From positions 16,242,368-16,306,367 of the forward strand of contig JANAVB010003400.1 in assembly GCA_029216955.1 (NCBI GenBank): DNA of 64,000 nucleotides, in the 5' to 3' direction. A program made the position numbers and the translations under genes. This document shows, piece by piece, positions 34,487 through 47,571 of the stretch (position 1 is its first letter; the number at the start of each line of letters is the position of its first letter). Origin of the DNA: Iris pallida (lineage: Eukaryota; Streptophyta; Magnoliopsida; Asparagales; Iridaceae). Under the pieces are notes generated by a model, which ran no database searches, was not told the DNA's origin, and saw nothing but the letters and a program-made list of their open reading frames with translations.

Positions 34487-35457
34487 TAGAAACAAAAACG
34501 ATATCATAAAACAGAATTATTATCAGAGAATGTACTCGCCTGGGGTCCTGCTGTCAATATGAATCAGGGTTCGGAGTAAAGCCACAGACCTAAAGATGAA
34601 ATAATACAAGAGCTGATCAGGGTCAAAAGACATACTAACATCTAGGTCAAACTAAGTCAAACTAAGACAAACTGGGTTAAGATTGACGTCTAAGTCTAAT
34701 CTAGGTTAAATAGGTCAATGGTTGACCTACAGTTGACTTTGGTCAAAAAGTCAACGTTTGTCAAATCTGGTCAAACCTAGGTCAAATATTGACTCTACTT
34801 CGACATCTAGTCAAAGTAGTCAACCATAGTCAAGCTAGTCTCTATAACCATCTACAAGGTCAACTTATGAATTTCAGTGATTTAGAAATCACTGAAATCG
34901 ACAGGTCTCTAAAACAACCAAAAGGAGAAAATATTATAATAATAGGATGACACAAAAAGGGAAGAAATATACAGATGTTGTCGGATGATGAAACTAACAT
35001 CACCAACGTGTCCAGAATGGTCAAATCAGCTAGGATAGCCTGTCCAAAAATCCAATTTGGACACAGGGGCAAAACGGTAATTTCGGGCCGAAATGATGTC
35101 CGTCGTTGGACACAATTTGCACCGAAAAACGTGTCGAAATAAAAGTGCACAAAACCTAACCAATTATATGTCCACGAATCCAGAATGACGATACGGACCC
35201 AACGGTATATCCAGAATTGGATTCCGATGAGCCGGCGTCAAAAAGTCCCGTTGACTCAGAAAGTGGGACCCGCTTTGCACCGAAATACGTGCCAGGGCCC
35301 ACGTTCTCCAAATCAGGCAAATTTTATATGAAAACATGCCAGAACGACGCCACGAGTCTACTGGTGGTGTCAGAATTTGAATTCGGAGTCCCGGGTTCAA
35401 AAATAGAATTTAACTAGTGCAACACTAAGAATTCGAACGACCAACTTTAGCGTCGAG
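34485..35457 (-). repeat. E-a: partial E-family LTR (minus), a copy of 38886-39857
   Basis: It is nearly identical to the 38886-39857 segment at a constant offset of 4400-4401 bp, with a one-base indel and a handful of substitutions. It includes the W-box-like array and the GTCCAGAATG/GACGATACG repeats. It stops at GCGTCGA, beyond which the sequence switches to the opposite orientation. Confidence 0.88.
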
Positions 35458-35465
35458 ATTCCGCC

Positions 35466-37941
35466 GTGACGCGCGCGCGCGAAGTCCAGAATTTGCGTCC
35501 CAAAACAGTAACTTCGCGCCGATTTTCTGGGAGATCCGACCGTTGGATCGGCGATCTCTTTCCTCCGTCGCAACCTCGGTATATAGCTCTTCACTCCCCT
35601 AAAATTTCACCCGTTAATTCTGTCGTTTGCCGTGTGAAAATTGGCCACCAAGTTGACGATTTAATTGCGTTATTTTTGGACAGTTTCGCGACGCCAACTT
35701 CGCGGGTTCGTATCTCCTTCATCGCAGCTCCGTTTTGTGCGCCACCAGTTCCGGTGCACAGCTGGTATAACCCTCTTCCTGCCCCCTTTAGATTTCATTT
35801 CAGTTTGAGCTTGTTAGGTCGGTCGAATTCGACGCCAAAGTTGGCCGTTCGAATTCTTAGTGTTGCACTTGTAAAATTCCATTTTTGAACCCGGGACTCC
35901 GGATTCAAATTCTGACACCACCAGTAGACTCGTGGCGTCGTTCTGGCATGTTTTCATATAAAGTTTGCTTGATTTGGAGAACGTGGGCCCTGGCACGCAT
36001 TTCGGTGCAAGTCAGATACCAATATCCGGGCCAACGGGTCAATTTGAGATCGGCTCATCGGAATCCAATTCCGGATATACCGTTGAGTTCGTATCGTCAT
36101 TCTGGACTCGTTGACATATAATTTGCTGAGTTTTGAGGACATTGGCTCCGACACGCTTTTCCGTGCAAATCGATTTCCAATGTCCGGGTCAACGGACCAA
36201 TTTGAGATCGGGTCAACGGAATCCAATTCTGGATATACCGTTGGGTTCGTATCGTCATTCTGGATTCGTGGACATATAATTTGTTAGGTTTTGTACACTT
36301 TTATTTCGGCACGTTTTTCGGTGCAAAGTGTGTCCAACGGCGGACATAATTTTGGCCCGAAATTACCGTTTTGCCCCTGTGTCCAAATTAGACTTTTGGA
36401 CAGGCAATCCTAGCTGATTTGACCATTCTGGACACGTTGGTGATGTTAGTTTCATCATCCGACAACATCTGTAGATTTCTTTCCTTTTGTGTCATCCTAT
36501 TATTATAATATTTTCTTCTTTTGGTTGTTTTAGAGACCCGTCGATTTCAGTGATTTCTAAATCATTGAAATTCATAAGTTGACCTTGTAGATGTTTATAG
36601 AGACCAGCTTGACCATGCATGGTTGACTACTTTGACTAGACGTCGAAGTAGAGTCAACAGTTGACCTAGGTTTGATCAGACTTGACCAACGTTGACTTTT
36701 TGACCAAAGTCAACTGTAGGTCAACCATTGACCTATTTAACCTAGATTAGACTTAGAGTTGACCGGAGTTGACCAGTTGACCAAGTCCACTGTACGTCAA
36801 CATTGACCCAGTTTGTCTTAGTTTGACTTAGTTTGACCTAGATGTTAGTATGCCTTTTGACCCTGATCAGCTCTTGTATTATTTCATCTTTAGGTCTGTG
36901 GCTTTACTCCGAACCCTGATTCATATTGACAGCAGGATCCCAGGCGAGTACATTCTCTGATAACATTTCTGTTTTATGATATCGTTTATGTTTCTTGTAT
37001 TTAGTGTAGATATGCTTGTTCTCGACACATTGGTCACACGGATTGGTATTCATGGATCCCGACGAGAGATGTTTCTCCTTCTTAGGTTGGGATGTATTGT
37101 GCAAGCACCCTTGTAGCTCTTGCTCGATATGTGGTCACTGATTCTAGAGAAGGTTCGCGACCTTCTCATTAGAATCCCGTGCAGTGACGTGTCCTGTTTG
37201 GATCCACTCTACCAGTCGGGGACGGGGAGTATTAGCGTAGATATGTGATCAATACCCCACAGATATTGTATCATCATTGTATAGTGTTAATCATACACTC
37301 ACGTATGATTAGCCAGGCCAAACATTGTATCAAGTTCTAAGCCGGTCACATGTTGAAACTAGTGCTAAACTCACATAGATATAGTTCCAGATTCTTGTAC
37401 ATGATTTATACTATTTTCCCTGTTCTTACATTCAGTTACAGTCTTGACATGTCTTACCATGATTCATGTACACATTATTTACCTCGTATATTCTCTCTAT
37501 TTACTGCTACATTTTCAATATCGTCTAATTAGAACTGTTATTTGAGATTTGTGCTCGTTCCATCCTGACTGGATATGTTGACAAAATTTTAGGAGTAGTT
37601 GTGCCACATTGTTGGACTGCAGGATGATTCTAGCTGAGGTGGTTCACACTGTTCCTCTATGTGAGTTGCCTGGTAGTTATTCCTTAGTTAGTCTTGTTGT
37701 TCCTTCATTATCTTCCTGTCTTATGATCATTGTAGATTCTAGTTGTTCTAGTGATATTGCTATTATTTCTTGTCTTATCTTCCTTAGTTTCGTGATGTGA
37801 CATGAGTACATTTCTAGTTACGGATTCTTAGATGTTGTAGTTAGTATAGTATACTTGACAGCGTTCTACCGCCGATACCGCGGCGTAGGCTGGGCGTGGC
37901 CCACGTATTCGTACCCGTATATCCGGGTGCGGGTCGTGACA
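35466..37941 (+). repeat. E-b: 3' portion of an E-family LTR (plus)
   Basis: It is the reverse-complement partner of about 37944-40215. It ends in GGGTGCGGGTCGTGACA at 37941. The middle (37040-37240) differs clearly from E-c and E-d, so it is a distinct copy and not a recent duplicate. Confidence 0.85.
36586..36862 (+). promoter_or_regulatory. W-box-like array in E-b
   Basis: By eye, about 19 matches to TTGAC[C/T] (either strand) occur in about 280 bp. The chance expectation is about 0.3. TTGACY is the core bound by plant WRKY factors. Equivalent arrays lie at 34619-34866 (E-a), 39019-39267 (E-c) and 42019-42134 (E-d). A regulatory role is inferred. Confidence 0.55.
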
Positions 37942-37943
37942 CC

Positions 37944-40900
37944 TCACGACCCGCACCCGGATATACGGGTACGAATACGTGGGTCACGCCCAGCCTACGC
38001 CGCGGTATCGGCGGTAGAACGCTGTCAAGTATACTATACTAACTACAACTTCTAAGATCCATAACTATGAAATGTACTCATGTCACAACTCGAAAACTAA
38101 GGAAGATAAGACAAGAAATAATAACAATATCACTAGAACGACTAGAATCTACACTAATCATAAGACATGAAAGATAAAGAAGGAACAATAAGACTAACTA
38201 AGAATAACTACCAGGCAACTCACATAGAAGAATAGTGAGATCCACCTCAGCTAGCAACATCATGAAGTCCAATAATGAGGGCACAACTACACCTAAAATT
38301 TTCATAACGTATCCAGTCAGGAGCGGAACGAGCACAAATCTCAAATAACAGTTCTAATTAGACGATATTAAAAATGTAGCAGTAAATAGAGAGAATATAC
38401 GAGGTAAATAATGTGTACATGAATCATGGTAAGGCATGTCAAGACTGTAACTGAATGTAAGAACAGGGAAAATAGTATAAATCATGTACAAGAATCTGGA
38501 ACTATATCTATGTGAGTTTAGCACTAGTTTCAACATGTGACCGGCTTAGAACTTGATACAATGTTTGGCCTGGCTAATCATACGTGAGTGTATGATTAAC
38601 ACTATACAATGATGATACAATATCTGTGGGGTATTGATCACATATCTACGCTAACACCCCCATCCCTGACTAATATAGTGGATCCAGTCATGACACGTCA
38701 TGACACGCATTCTCTGTGAAGTAGCTCTCCTTCACAGGAATCGTGTCTATACTATGAACAAGGAAACAATGAAGACTTGCACAAGGCATACCATATATAA
38801 GAGGAATAACATCTTATGACGGGATCCAACAAATACCAATCCGTGTGAACAATGTGTCAAGAGAACAAGGATATCTACACTAAATACTAGAAACAAAAAC
38901 GATATCATAAAACAGAATTATTATCAGAGAATGTACTCGCCTGGGGTCCTGCTGTCAATATGAATCAGGGTTCGGAGTAAAGCCACAGACCTAAAGATGA
39001 AATAATACAAGAGCTGATCAGGGTCAAAAGACATACTAACATCTAGGTCAAACTAAGTCAAACTAAGACAAACTGGGTTAAGATTGACGTCTAAGTCTAA
39101 TCTAGGTTAAATAGGTCAATGGTTGACCTACAGTTGACTTTGGTCAAAAAGTCAACGTTTGTCAAATCTGGTCAAACCTAGGTCAAATATTGACTCTACT
39201 TCGACATCTAGTCAAAGTAGTCAACCATAGTCAAGCTAGTCTCTATAACCATCTACAAGGTCAACTTATGAATTTCAGTGATTTAGAAATCACTGAAATC
39301 GACAGGTCTCTAAAACAACCAAAAGGAAAAAATATTATAATAATAGGATGACACAAAAAGGGAAGAAATATACAGATGTTGTCGGATGATGAAACTAACA
39401 TCACCAACGTGTCCAGAATGGTCAAATCAGCTAGGATAGCCTGTCCAAAATCCAATTTGGACACAGGGGCAAAACGGTAATTTCGGGCCGAAATGATGTC
39501 CGTCGTTGGACACAATTTGCACCGAAAAACGTGTCGAAATAAAAGTGCACAAAACCTAACCAATTATATGTCCACGAATCCAGAATGACGATACGAACCC
39601 AACGGTATATCCAGAATTGGATTCCGATGAGCCGGCGTCAAAAAGTCCCGTTGACTCAGAAAGTGGGACCCGCTTTGCACCGAAATGCGTGCCAGGGCCC
39701 ACGTTCTCCAAATCAGGCAAATTTTATATGAAAACATGCCAGAACAACGCCACGAGTCTACTGGTGGTGTCAGAATTTGAATTCGGAGTCCCGGGTTCAA
39801 AAATAGAATTTAACTAGTGCAACACTAAGAATTCGAACGACCAACTTTGGCGTCGAATTCGACCGACCTAACAAGCTCAAACTGAAATGAAATCTAAAGG
39901 GGGCAGGAAGAGGGTTATACCAGCTGTGCACCGGAACTGGTGGCGTGCAAAATGGAGCTGCGACGACGAAGATACGAACCCGCGAAGTTGGCGTCACGAA
40001 ACTGTCCAAAAACAGTACAAATTAAAACGTCAACTTGGTGGCCGGTTTTGATGTATCAAACGACAAAATTAACGGGTGAAATTTGACAGGGGTGAAGGGG
40101 TATATACCGAGATTGCGACGGAGCGAAGAAATCGCCGATCAAACGGTCGGATTCTCCAGAAAATCGGCACGAAGTTGCTGTCCCGAAACTCCATTTCTGG
40201 ATTCAACCCGCGCGCTCGTCGACGGGATTTCGTCCAAAACGCACGAATCGGCTACGTGGCTCGTCGGGGAAGAGGATGACGGCGAAGGGGAGCTCGCCCA
40301 GGGGTGCGCCCGGCTCGCGCGCGGTCGTGGGGGGGCTCGCCGGCGGCGGCGGTGGCCGGGGCGGCGCACGGCCTGCTGCTGTGCGCGTGCGCTGTCGCAC
40401 CTTGCTGCGAGCTGCTGCTGCAGCTGCGCTTGCGCACGTGGGGGCGGCCCAGGCCGACCACGACGGCGGCGGCTGTGGTGCGGGCGACCAGGCGAGCAGC
40501 GGGCTGAGGTGGCGAGAGTGGGATGATGGTTGTGGCAGTGTAGGTGATGACAATGGTGATGGTGGTGTGTCCTTCTCTTGAAGAAGAAGAAGAAGAAGAA
40601 GACTAAGAAGAAGGAGTTGAGGAAGAAGAAGGAGAAGTGAGAAGGAGAGAGAGAGATGATGATGATGATGAAGAAGAGGAAAAGGGGGGGGGGCTGTACC
40701 AGTACGGGTAGGGGGGGGTTTGCGTGTGCTGGGAAGAGGGAGAGAGTGATGTGAGGGAAAGGGTGAGAGAGAGAGAGTGAGATTATATATAATATATATA
40801 AGTGTGTGTATATATTGTATAAGGAGGGAGAGAGAAAGAGATATTTAGAGAGAGGGGGGGGGGGGGGGTTTGTGTTCGGCTGATGCATGGGGAGAGGGGG

Positions 40901-42015
40901 TGTGCTCACGTGGGGAGAGGAGAGAGTGAGGTGTTTGTAAAGAGAGAGAGAAAGATATTAAATGAGAGAGGGAGATATTTAATGTATATGTGTGTGTGTA
41001 CATATATTAAATATAGAAGAGAGAGAAAGAGAGAGATGTGTTTACTTCATGAAGAAGAAAGAGAGAGGGGGGTTCGGCTGAGTGTGGGGTGAGGGGGTTT
41101 CTCTTTGTGTGGGAAGTGTACATGAGTGAGAGGAGAGATGTAACACATGTATACACGTAGGTATATATACATAGAGAGAGAAAGAGATAATAATATAAAA
41201 TAAAAGAATTATATTTTCGAGTAGGCAAAAATAGGAGAACACTAGTGGGATGTATGGGCAGTCATGACAGGGCCCACACTAAACTGGGTTGGGCGTTGGG
41301 CCAAGTTGGACAAGGTCGAGGCCAATATTTAATCAAAATAATAAATTAAGCAAATTAATTCATGGATGAAATAGGAGCACAAGGGAGATCGAAATTGTGG
41401 CACGCAAGTGACACCTGCATAGTTGGCTCAAAACAGGCCAGAGCCATATATTGGGTCGACTGGATTGGACCGATGTCGGGCCCGGAAATTAAATTGGAAT
41501 TTAAGTCAGGTTTTACGGCAGATAATTAATTGGCCTAAATTGAACCGAAAGTTGTGCGAAGGAAATAGAGCACAAAATGGAGTGTCTGAGTGGGACACGA
41601 AGGTCAGGGGTGAAGAGCATCTCGAGTAGATCAGGCATGACAAATTGGTTTCGAGAAAATGACAGGTCTGGTGCTCCTAAATTAAAAGTCACGGCAACGC
41701 GCATACGAAGATCAAAAATAAAAGTGGGAATAATTAATCAATGATTAATTGGTCTAATTTGACCCGAAGTTGCGCGATACAAAAGGAGCACAAGGGAACG
41801 AGTTTGGATGGGACACCATATATCAACATGAAGGTAATCTCGTCTACTACAAACTTCAAGAAGGAAGTTTCCAGAGACTGGCATCCCTGATGCTCTAGAA
41901 TTCCAAGTCACGGTAAAGAGCATTAAATAATAATAACTAATTAAATCAAAATTAATTATCGAGAATAAATCATTTAGGAAATTCGAAAAAAATTCCAGAA
42001 ATTCAGGGGGCTTAC
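37944..42015 (-). repeat. E-c: nearly complete E-family LTR (minus), about 4.1 kb
   Basis: Minus-strand reading begins GTAAGCCCCCTGAAT at 42015 (the first T of a TGTAAG start is lost) and ends at TCACGACCC, where the terminal TG is lost (37944). It carries, in minus order, an AT-rich start, (GA/CT)n tracts (41170-40580), a GC-rich leader-like block (40500-40200), a W-box array (39267-39019) and a conserved 3' end. A 256-codon frame at 40909-40139 (minus) is Pro/His/Leu-rich and low complexity. I treat it as LTR leader, not a gene. Confidence 0.75.
40574..41180. repeat. (GAA)n and (GA)n microsatellites with G runs
   Basis: GAAGAAGAAG at 40579-40640, GAGAGA tracts at 40645-41180, GATGATGATG near 40657, and G runs of 9-15 near 40684 and 40855. 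They lie within E-c. Confidence 0.92.
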
Positions 42016-42018
42016 CTG

Positions 42019-43184
42019 TTGACCTGTTTAACCTAGATTAGACTTAGGGTTGACCAGTTGACCAAAGTCAACTATACGTCAACCTTGACCCAGTTTGTCT
42101 TAGATTGACCTAGATGTTAGTATGTCTTTTGACCCTGATCAGCTCTTGTATTATTTCATCTTTAGGTCTGTGGCTTTACTCTGAACCCTGATTCATATTG
42201 ACAGCAGGACCCCAGGCGAGTACATTCTCTGATAATAATTCTGTTTTATGATATCGTTTTTGTTTCTAGTATTTAGTGTAGATATCCTTGTTCTCTTGAC
42301 ACATTGTTCACACGGATTGGTATTTGTTGGATCCCGTCATAAGATGTTATTCCTCTTATATATGGTATGCCTTGTGCAAGTCTTCATTGTTTCCTTGTTC
42401 ATAGTATAGATACGATTCCTGTGAAGGAGAGCTACTTCACAGAGAATGCGTGTCATGACGTGTCATGACTGGATCCACTATATTAGTCAGGGATGGGGGT
42501 GTTAGCGTAGATATGTGATCAATACCCCACAGATATTGTATCATCATTGTATAGTGTTAATCATACACTCACGTATGATTAGCCAGGCCAAACATTGTAT
42601 CAAGTTCTAAGCCGGTCACATGTTGAAACTAGTGCTAAACTCACATAGATATAGTTCCAGATTCTTGTACATGATTTATACTATTTTTCCTGTTCTTACA
42701 TTCAGTTACAGTCTTGACATGCCTTACCATGATTCATGTACACATTATTTACCTCGTATATTCTCTCTATTTACTGCTACATGTTCAATATCGTCTAATT
42801 AGAACTGTTATTTGAGATTTGTACTCGTTCCGCTCCTGACTGGATATGTTATGAAAATATTACAGATGTTGATGCTAACTGAGGTGGTTCCCACTATTCT
42901 TCTCTATGAGTTGCCTGGTAGTTATCCTTAGTTAGTCCTGTTGTTCCTTCTTTATTTTCCTGTCTTATGATCATTGTAGATTCTAGTTGTTCTAGTGATA
43001 TTGTTATTATTTCTTGTCTTATCTTCCTTAGTTTTCGAGTTGTGACATGAGTACATTTCTAGTTATGGATTCTTAGATGTTGTAGTTAGTATAGTATACT
43101 TGACAGCGTTCTACCGCCGATACCGCGGCGTAGGCTGGGCATGGCCCACGTATTCGTACCCGTATATCCGGGTGCGGGTCGTGA

Positions 43185-43186
<2 letters not shown>
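42019..43186 (+). repeat. E-d: partial E-family LTR (plus)
   Basis: It is nearly identical, in reverse complement, to E-c's 37944-39110 and includes the same intermediate block at 42300-42500 that E-b lacks. It begins abruptly at TTGACCTGTTTAACC and ends GGTCGTGACA at 43186, followed by TA repeat. Confidence 0.85.

Positions 43187-43187
<1 letters not shown>

Positions 43188-43250
<63 letters not shown>
43188..43250. repeat. (TA)n microsatellite at the right edge of the E cluster
   Basis: A pure TA run starts directly after E-d's GTGACA-C. Confidence 0.95.
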
Positions 43251-43253
<3 letters not shown>

Positions 43254-43632
43254 TACTCATGATCTACTACTATATTAGTATCTACTTGGGGCTATATGAT
43301 ACTATACCTATTCCCTAGACTAAAGTACTTACTTGTATAGCCTATTACCCATGTTACATCTATATTCATATATCAAGTACTCAAGATACAAGCCTTATCC
43401 CCATATTGATACCACACTTGAACTCCTGAAGCCAAGTCTTCACTCCAGGTTCAACTGTAACCCTATACCTTCAATTCCTTATTCAACTCCTCTCTTATTA
43501 CAGTTCAGTCCTAACTGAACCTACTTTCTTCTCAAATTTTCCCAGGTAACATATGCTAAGCTCCCTAACATTCAGTTTAAAGACAAACCCTTATCTATCT
43601 AACACACACACACTCTCTCTCTCTAACCCATT

Positions 43633-43674
<42 letters not shown>

Positions 43675-45683
43675 CTGCCCTACTGCCAAACTCCTATACT
43701 AATACCCTGCTGCCATCATAATGCCAACAGTCTAACACCCCTTACCTTTATTTCTCTATATCTTTTGCTGCTACAAATAGTAGGTACATACCCTCATACC
43801 CATATCCATGTCTACTCTTCACTGTCAGTTTAATTTTTTCCCCATATTGGTCCAGCCCAACTGACTGAACACCTATTCTAAATCTCCTTCTTCACTGGTG
43901 TGTCCTGCTACAATATTAGCTTGTAAATATCTGATACTCTCATTGGCCCCAAGAAACTCAAGGTCTGACACCCTTAGTTCTAACTGGCCTTCATAGCTGC
44001 CCCCTCTCATCGCAATTCGAGCCTCCAAGCTCAACAGAAATGTGAGGATGTAAATAATATACATATACATGTGAAACATTTAGATTATATACATATGAGA
44101 TATCCCCAAACCAGATTTTTATTTGATTAGAGTATCAGATGACTGATACACTCCAATGCCAATCAATTCCCTTAAACCCAGGCTGCAACAACTGCAACCC
44201 TGACCACACTCGATCACAAGGCATCCCTACATAGGTCTATGCAGTCCAAGCCTACCTGGCCAATCTGTACACAAGTGCACCTTCCCATATTTCTAATATG
44301 AGAGGAAAAACTTGTGATACTCTAACCCAATTTGATACCTATAAGTCATTGGCCCAATTCTAAACTGCCTTGCTGCATGCCCTGTGGCTGGGTTAATTAC
44401 TCATATCCTTCTCTTCTTATTAGTCCAAGTGGACTGACATGCAGTCCCTTCACTGAACCCTTCTTCTGCTGATTTGAACCCCCTTACAAACTAAACCCTT
44501 TATCAACCATTGATATAATTTAGGATACTATACCAATGTTAAGATTCCTACTTAAAGGTAGTACATATATACCATGTTATAACTATATGTTTATATTGTA
44601 CATATATATTTTTATATCTATTTTAGACACACACACTTATCTATCTATATTAGGTATAAACAAGTTTCTTATCCTACTTAACCTCTTCAACTCAGTTGCA
44701 ACTGATTTTCCCCCAATTCATCCTTCCTTCACTCACTACAACCTGACTGTGCACTCTTGGTTAATCCAAAAGAATGAGCCCCTATACTGTTCGACCCCCT
44801 TCTGATATCAGTTAATACTTAAGGTATCAGTCACACTTACCTTCCCTCTCTTAATTACTGCTGCAGGGTCTAATCTCGAGCTCCCAACTCCAAGTATCTT
44901 GTATCCTCTGATACTCCAAGTATCATTTGACTGAACCTCATACTAGTTAAGGCCAAACATCACCCTCTATATAAAACTCTTGGATATAGGTCTATTGCCC
45001 CAGATTTCTGATACATTGATCCTATACTACCTCTGATACATGCCCTGCCGAGTCCCTTTCTCACTGCTATTTCCTAACCACAATACACACCCCCATGTAT
45101 CTGTAGGATACCTCCTATATCCTCTAATACTTGCTACACACTTAAGCCCCCAAACCAGAACTTTGATACTCACAAGTCATTGGCCAAAATGGCCATACAA
45201 AATTCACTGTTCAGTGAACTAAACCTCCAAAAATTTGGATGTTTTACCCTGCCCTGCTGCTGTGCTTGCCTGCAGGCAGGGTCGTTCTGCTGCTACTGCT
45301 GCACTTTTTAATAGTAAGGGAGCACACTCACACCATTGTCAAACCAAGCCAAACCAAGCATTCGCCAAGCCAAGGCATCCAACCTCTGCTCTGTCCTTAA
45401 CCTCCCTCACACCAAGCATACACAGGCATGTACACCTATAGACGCTCATAACCTATCTACATCAGACCTAAGTGTCTGATACACAATCCTCCCTTGGTAA
45501 CCTACCATATATAACAAATAACCCCTCATACAGACACATACCAATAGACCGATATGCACACATAGGTTTTTAATATACCTATTATATGTATTCTCTGATA
45601 TTTGTGTACATCCCACTGCTTGTATAGCAGTTAACCCAATTTCCACGTATCCTATATGCATGCAACCACTACATGATACCATT

Positions 45684-45761
<78 letters not shown>

Positions 45762-45776
45762 AATATATATATATAA

Positions 45777-45842
<66 letters not shown>

Positions 45843-45844
45843 AA

Positions 45845-45878
<34 letters not shown>

Positions 45879-46041
45879 TAAATATATATATATATAAATA
45901 TATACATACTTTAGAGATGCAAATATATACTTACTTATACATATTTACACATATAGGATGCATATGTTACTGGTGCACTCTCATCATTATAGCCACACAC
46001 ACACAACATATACATGTATACACATATACATGTGGCTCTAA

Positions 46042-46047
<6 letters not shown>
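43251..46047 (-). repeat. upstream half of LTR D3: non-coding, TGATAC-rich, with simple repeats
   Basis: I see no gene. The motif TGATAC recurs many times between 43929 and 45170. A longer unit, TTTGATACT with AAGTCATTGGCC, is seen near 44329 and 45161, and a shorter form (CTGATACTCTCATTGGCC) at 43930. A (CT)n then (GT)n run lies at 43612-43675. (AC)n at 45687-45739, (TA)n with an A run at 45740-45902 and more TA at 46048-46120 break up the right part. Confidence 0.6.

Positions 46048-46120
<73 letters not shown>
46048..46120. repeat. (TA)n microsatellite in LTR D3
   Basis: An uninterrupted TA run within the D3 sequence. Confidence 0.95.
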
Positions 46121-46121
<1 letters not shown>

Positions 46122-46397
46122 CCATTAGAAAATCAACTAGAGAGCCTACCACATGTATGACCTATCCAAATATACTATCAAAACTGAAAATAAGGCTCAA
46201 CCTAGCCTATGGGGCATTCCTACAAACACTTGGTGTGTCACCCTCGGATTTCTTCCAAGCGTGGCACAAAACCTAACCAAACTTCCAAATGAGGATTAAA
46301 TAGAGCCTATAAATCATTCCTAAGGGTCATCCCTACACATGGGTGAGTTCTTATGGGCTCCATATCAAAATTTGAATCAAAATGACAAGGTGAGAGA

Positions 46398-46420
46398 GTG
46401 TTATACCTATTGGGAGTGGT
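46398..46420 (-). promoter_or_regulatory. candidate splice donor in LTR D3
   Basis: The minus strand reads CCCAATAG|GTATAAC about 640 bp from the LTR start. The D1 and D2 copies read CTCAATAG|GTAAAC about 610 bp from their starts. Confidence 0.45.
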
Positions 46421-47049
46421 TTTCCAATGAACAATCCAAAGGACACGAACTCGACAAGAACTTCTCTAGCAAATGGACTCTCTTCCTTGCTCCTAGCTCC
46501 ACAATCCTTGTAGGCTCCTTCTCCTTGAAAGAATATGAGGAATGGTGGAAAAAAGAGTGAGATTGAGAGAAGAATCAATGGTGGGAGCTCTTCTTTTGTA
46601 AAGAACTCAAAATTTGGAACATGGAGGCTAGAATGAATGAAGTAAGAGGAAGAGGAGTCCCTTCTAAGTGGTCGGCCATAAGAACTAGGTTAGGAATGTT
46701 TGAGTTGTCTAAATAGCCCTCTAAGTTGTCATTTGGTTAATATAAATGCAATACAAGGGTTTGGGGTTATTTTGGACAATAATCTAATCTCCTAATGTAT
46801 TAAATGGTCATGAATAATTAGTCTAGTTACACTAGTCTAATGAGTTGGTTTGTGGGCCATGCCTTGCTAATTATTGGGCTTCAGACTAGTGTCTAAGCTA
46901 TCCGGGTCACTAACATAAGTCAAAATCTAGAAGAAACTCAAACCCGACTAAACTAATCCCCAAAATACAATATTAATAATAAATATTCACAAATATTAGA
47001 ATGTAAAAAATGACAAAGTTACCCTCATTTTTTAAAATAGACAGTTACA

Positions 47050-47571
47050 TGCATTGGTCGCCCCGAATGGTATAATGAGAAACTACCAATGCCCATATCT
47101 AGATCTGAATGTCGTCTTCGGGATGTCTTGCTCTCTGATTCTGATCTGATAGTAACCTGACGCAAGTCAATCTTCGAGAATACTGCTGCCCCCACTGAGT
47201 TGGTCGAATAAGTCATCTATCCTTGGTAGGGGATATCGATTCTTGATTGTTACAGAATTCAAGGTACGATAGTCAACACATAATCTTGACGTACCATCCT
47301 TCTTTTTCATAAGAAGCATCGGGACTCCCTTAGGTGATCCACTAGCATGAATGAATCCCTTGGTTCTGAGTTCTTCAATCATCTTGTACAGGATCTCCAA
47401 CTCTGATAGTGCCATTCTGTAGACTCTCTCTGATATTGTTGCCATTTCTGGAATCAAATCAATGGTGAACTCTATATCTCTCTCTGGCGACATGTCTGGA
47501 AGCTCTTTAGGAAATATGTCAGGAAATTTTTCTACTACTCTGGGAAACTGAACTGCTGCTGCTACTGCCAT
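47050..47571 (-). pseudogene. G/B reverse transcriptase, N-terminal half
   Basis: The minus strand shows [20 protein letters not shown], then [57 protein letters not shown] and VFSKIDLR. A one-base shift leads to GYYQIRIREQDIPKTTFRSR, YGHW, a stop and FLIIPFGATNA, where it is cut at 47050 by LTR D3. The remainder of the domain starts at 32787. The long open stretch 47571-47167 shows milder decay than A1. Confidence 0.9.

Larger units (their letters stand above)
32788..47049 (-). repeat. solo LTR D3 (32788-34484 and 43187-47049), with the E cluster nested inside
   Basis: The minus-strand LTR starts TGTAACTGTC at 47049 and ends GGTCGTGACA at 32788. Its end is homologous to D1 (48985 onward) and D2 (up to 61137). 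Its start carries CCCAATAG|GTATAAC, the same donor-like site as D1 and D2 at a similar distance. It splits the RT motif TNAP of element G/B. Flanks are TGCAT (47050-47054) and CACAT (32783-32787), which read as decayed copies of an original CGCAT duplication. Excluding the E cluster it is about 5.6 kb, longer than the other D LTRs because of simple-repeat growth and possibly further insertions at 43250-46120. One solo LTR is my favoured reading. A composite is possible. Confidence 0.65.

Noticed and set aside
40139..40909. 256-codon minus frame (His/Pro/Leu-rich)
   Set aside because: It is made of microsatellite and GC-rich LTR leader. Part of it is repeated inversely at 35466-35800 without a conserved frame.
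45965..47049. A separate small solo LTR starting TGTTACTGG at 45965
   Set aside because: A TGCAT near both ends looked like a duplication, but one extra base separates it on the left and the G/B RT does not continue there. The larger D3 interpretation joins the RT halves exactly.
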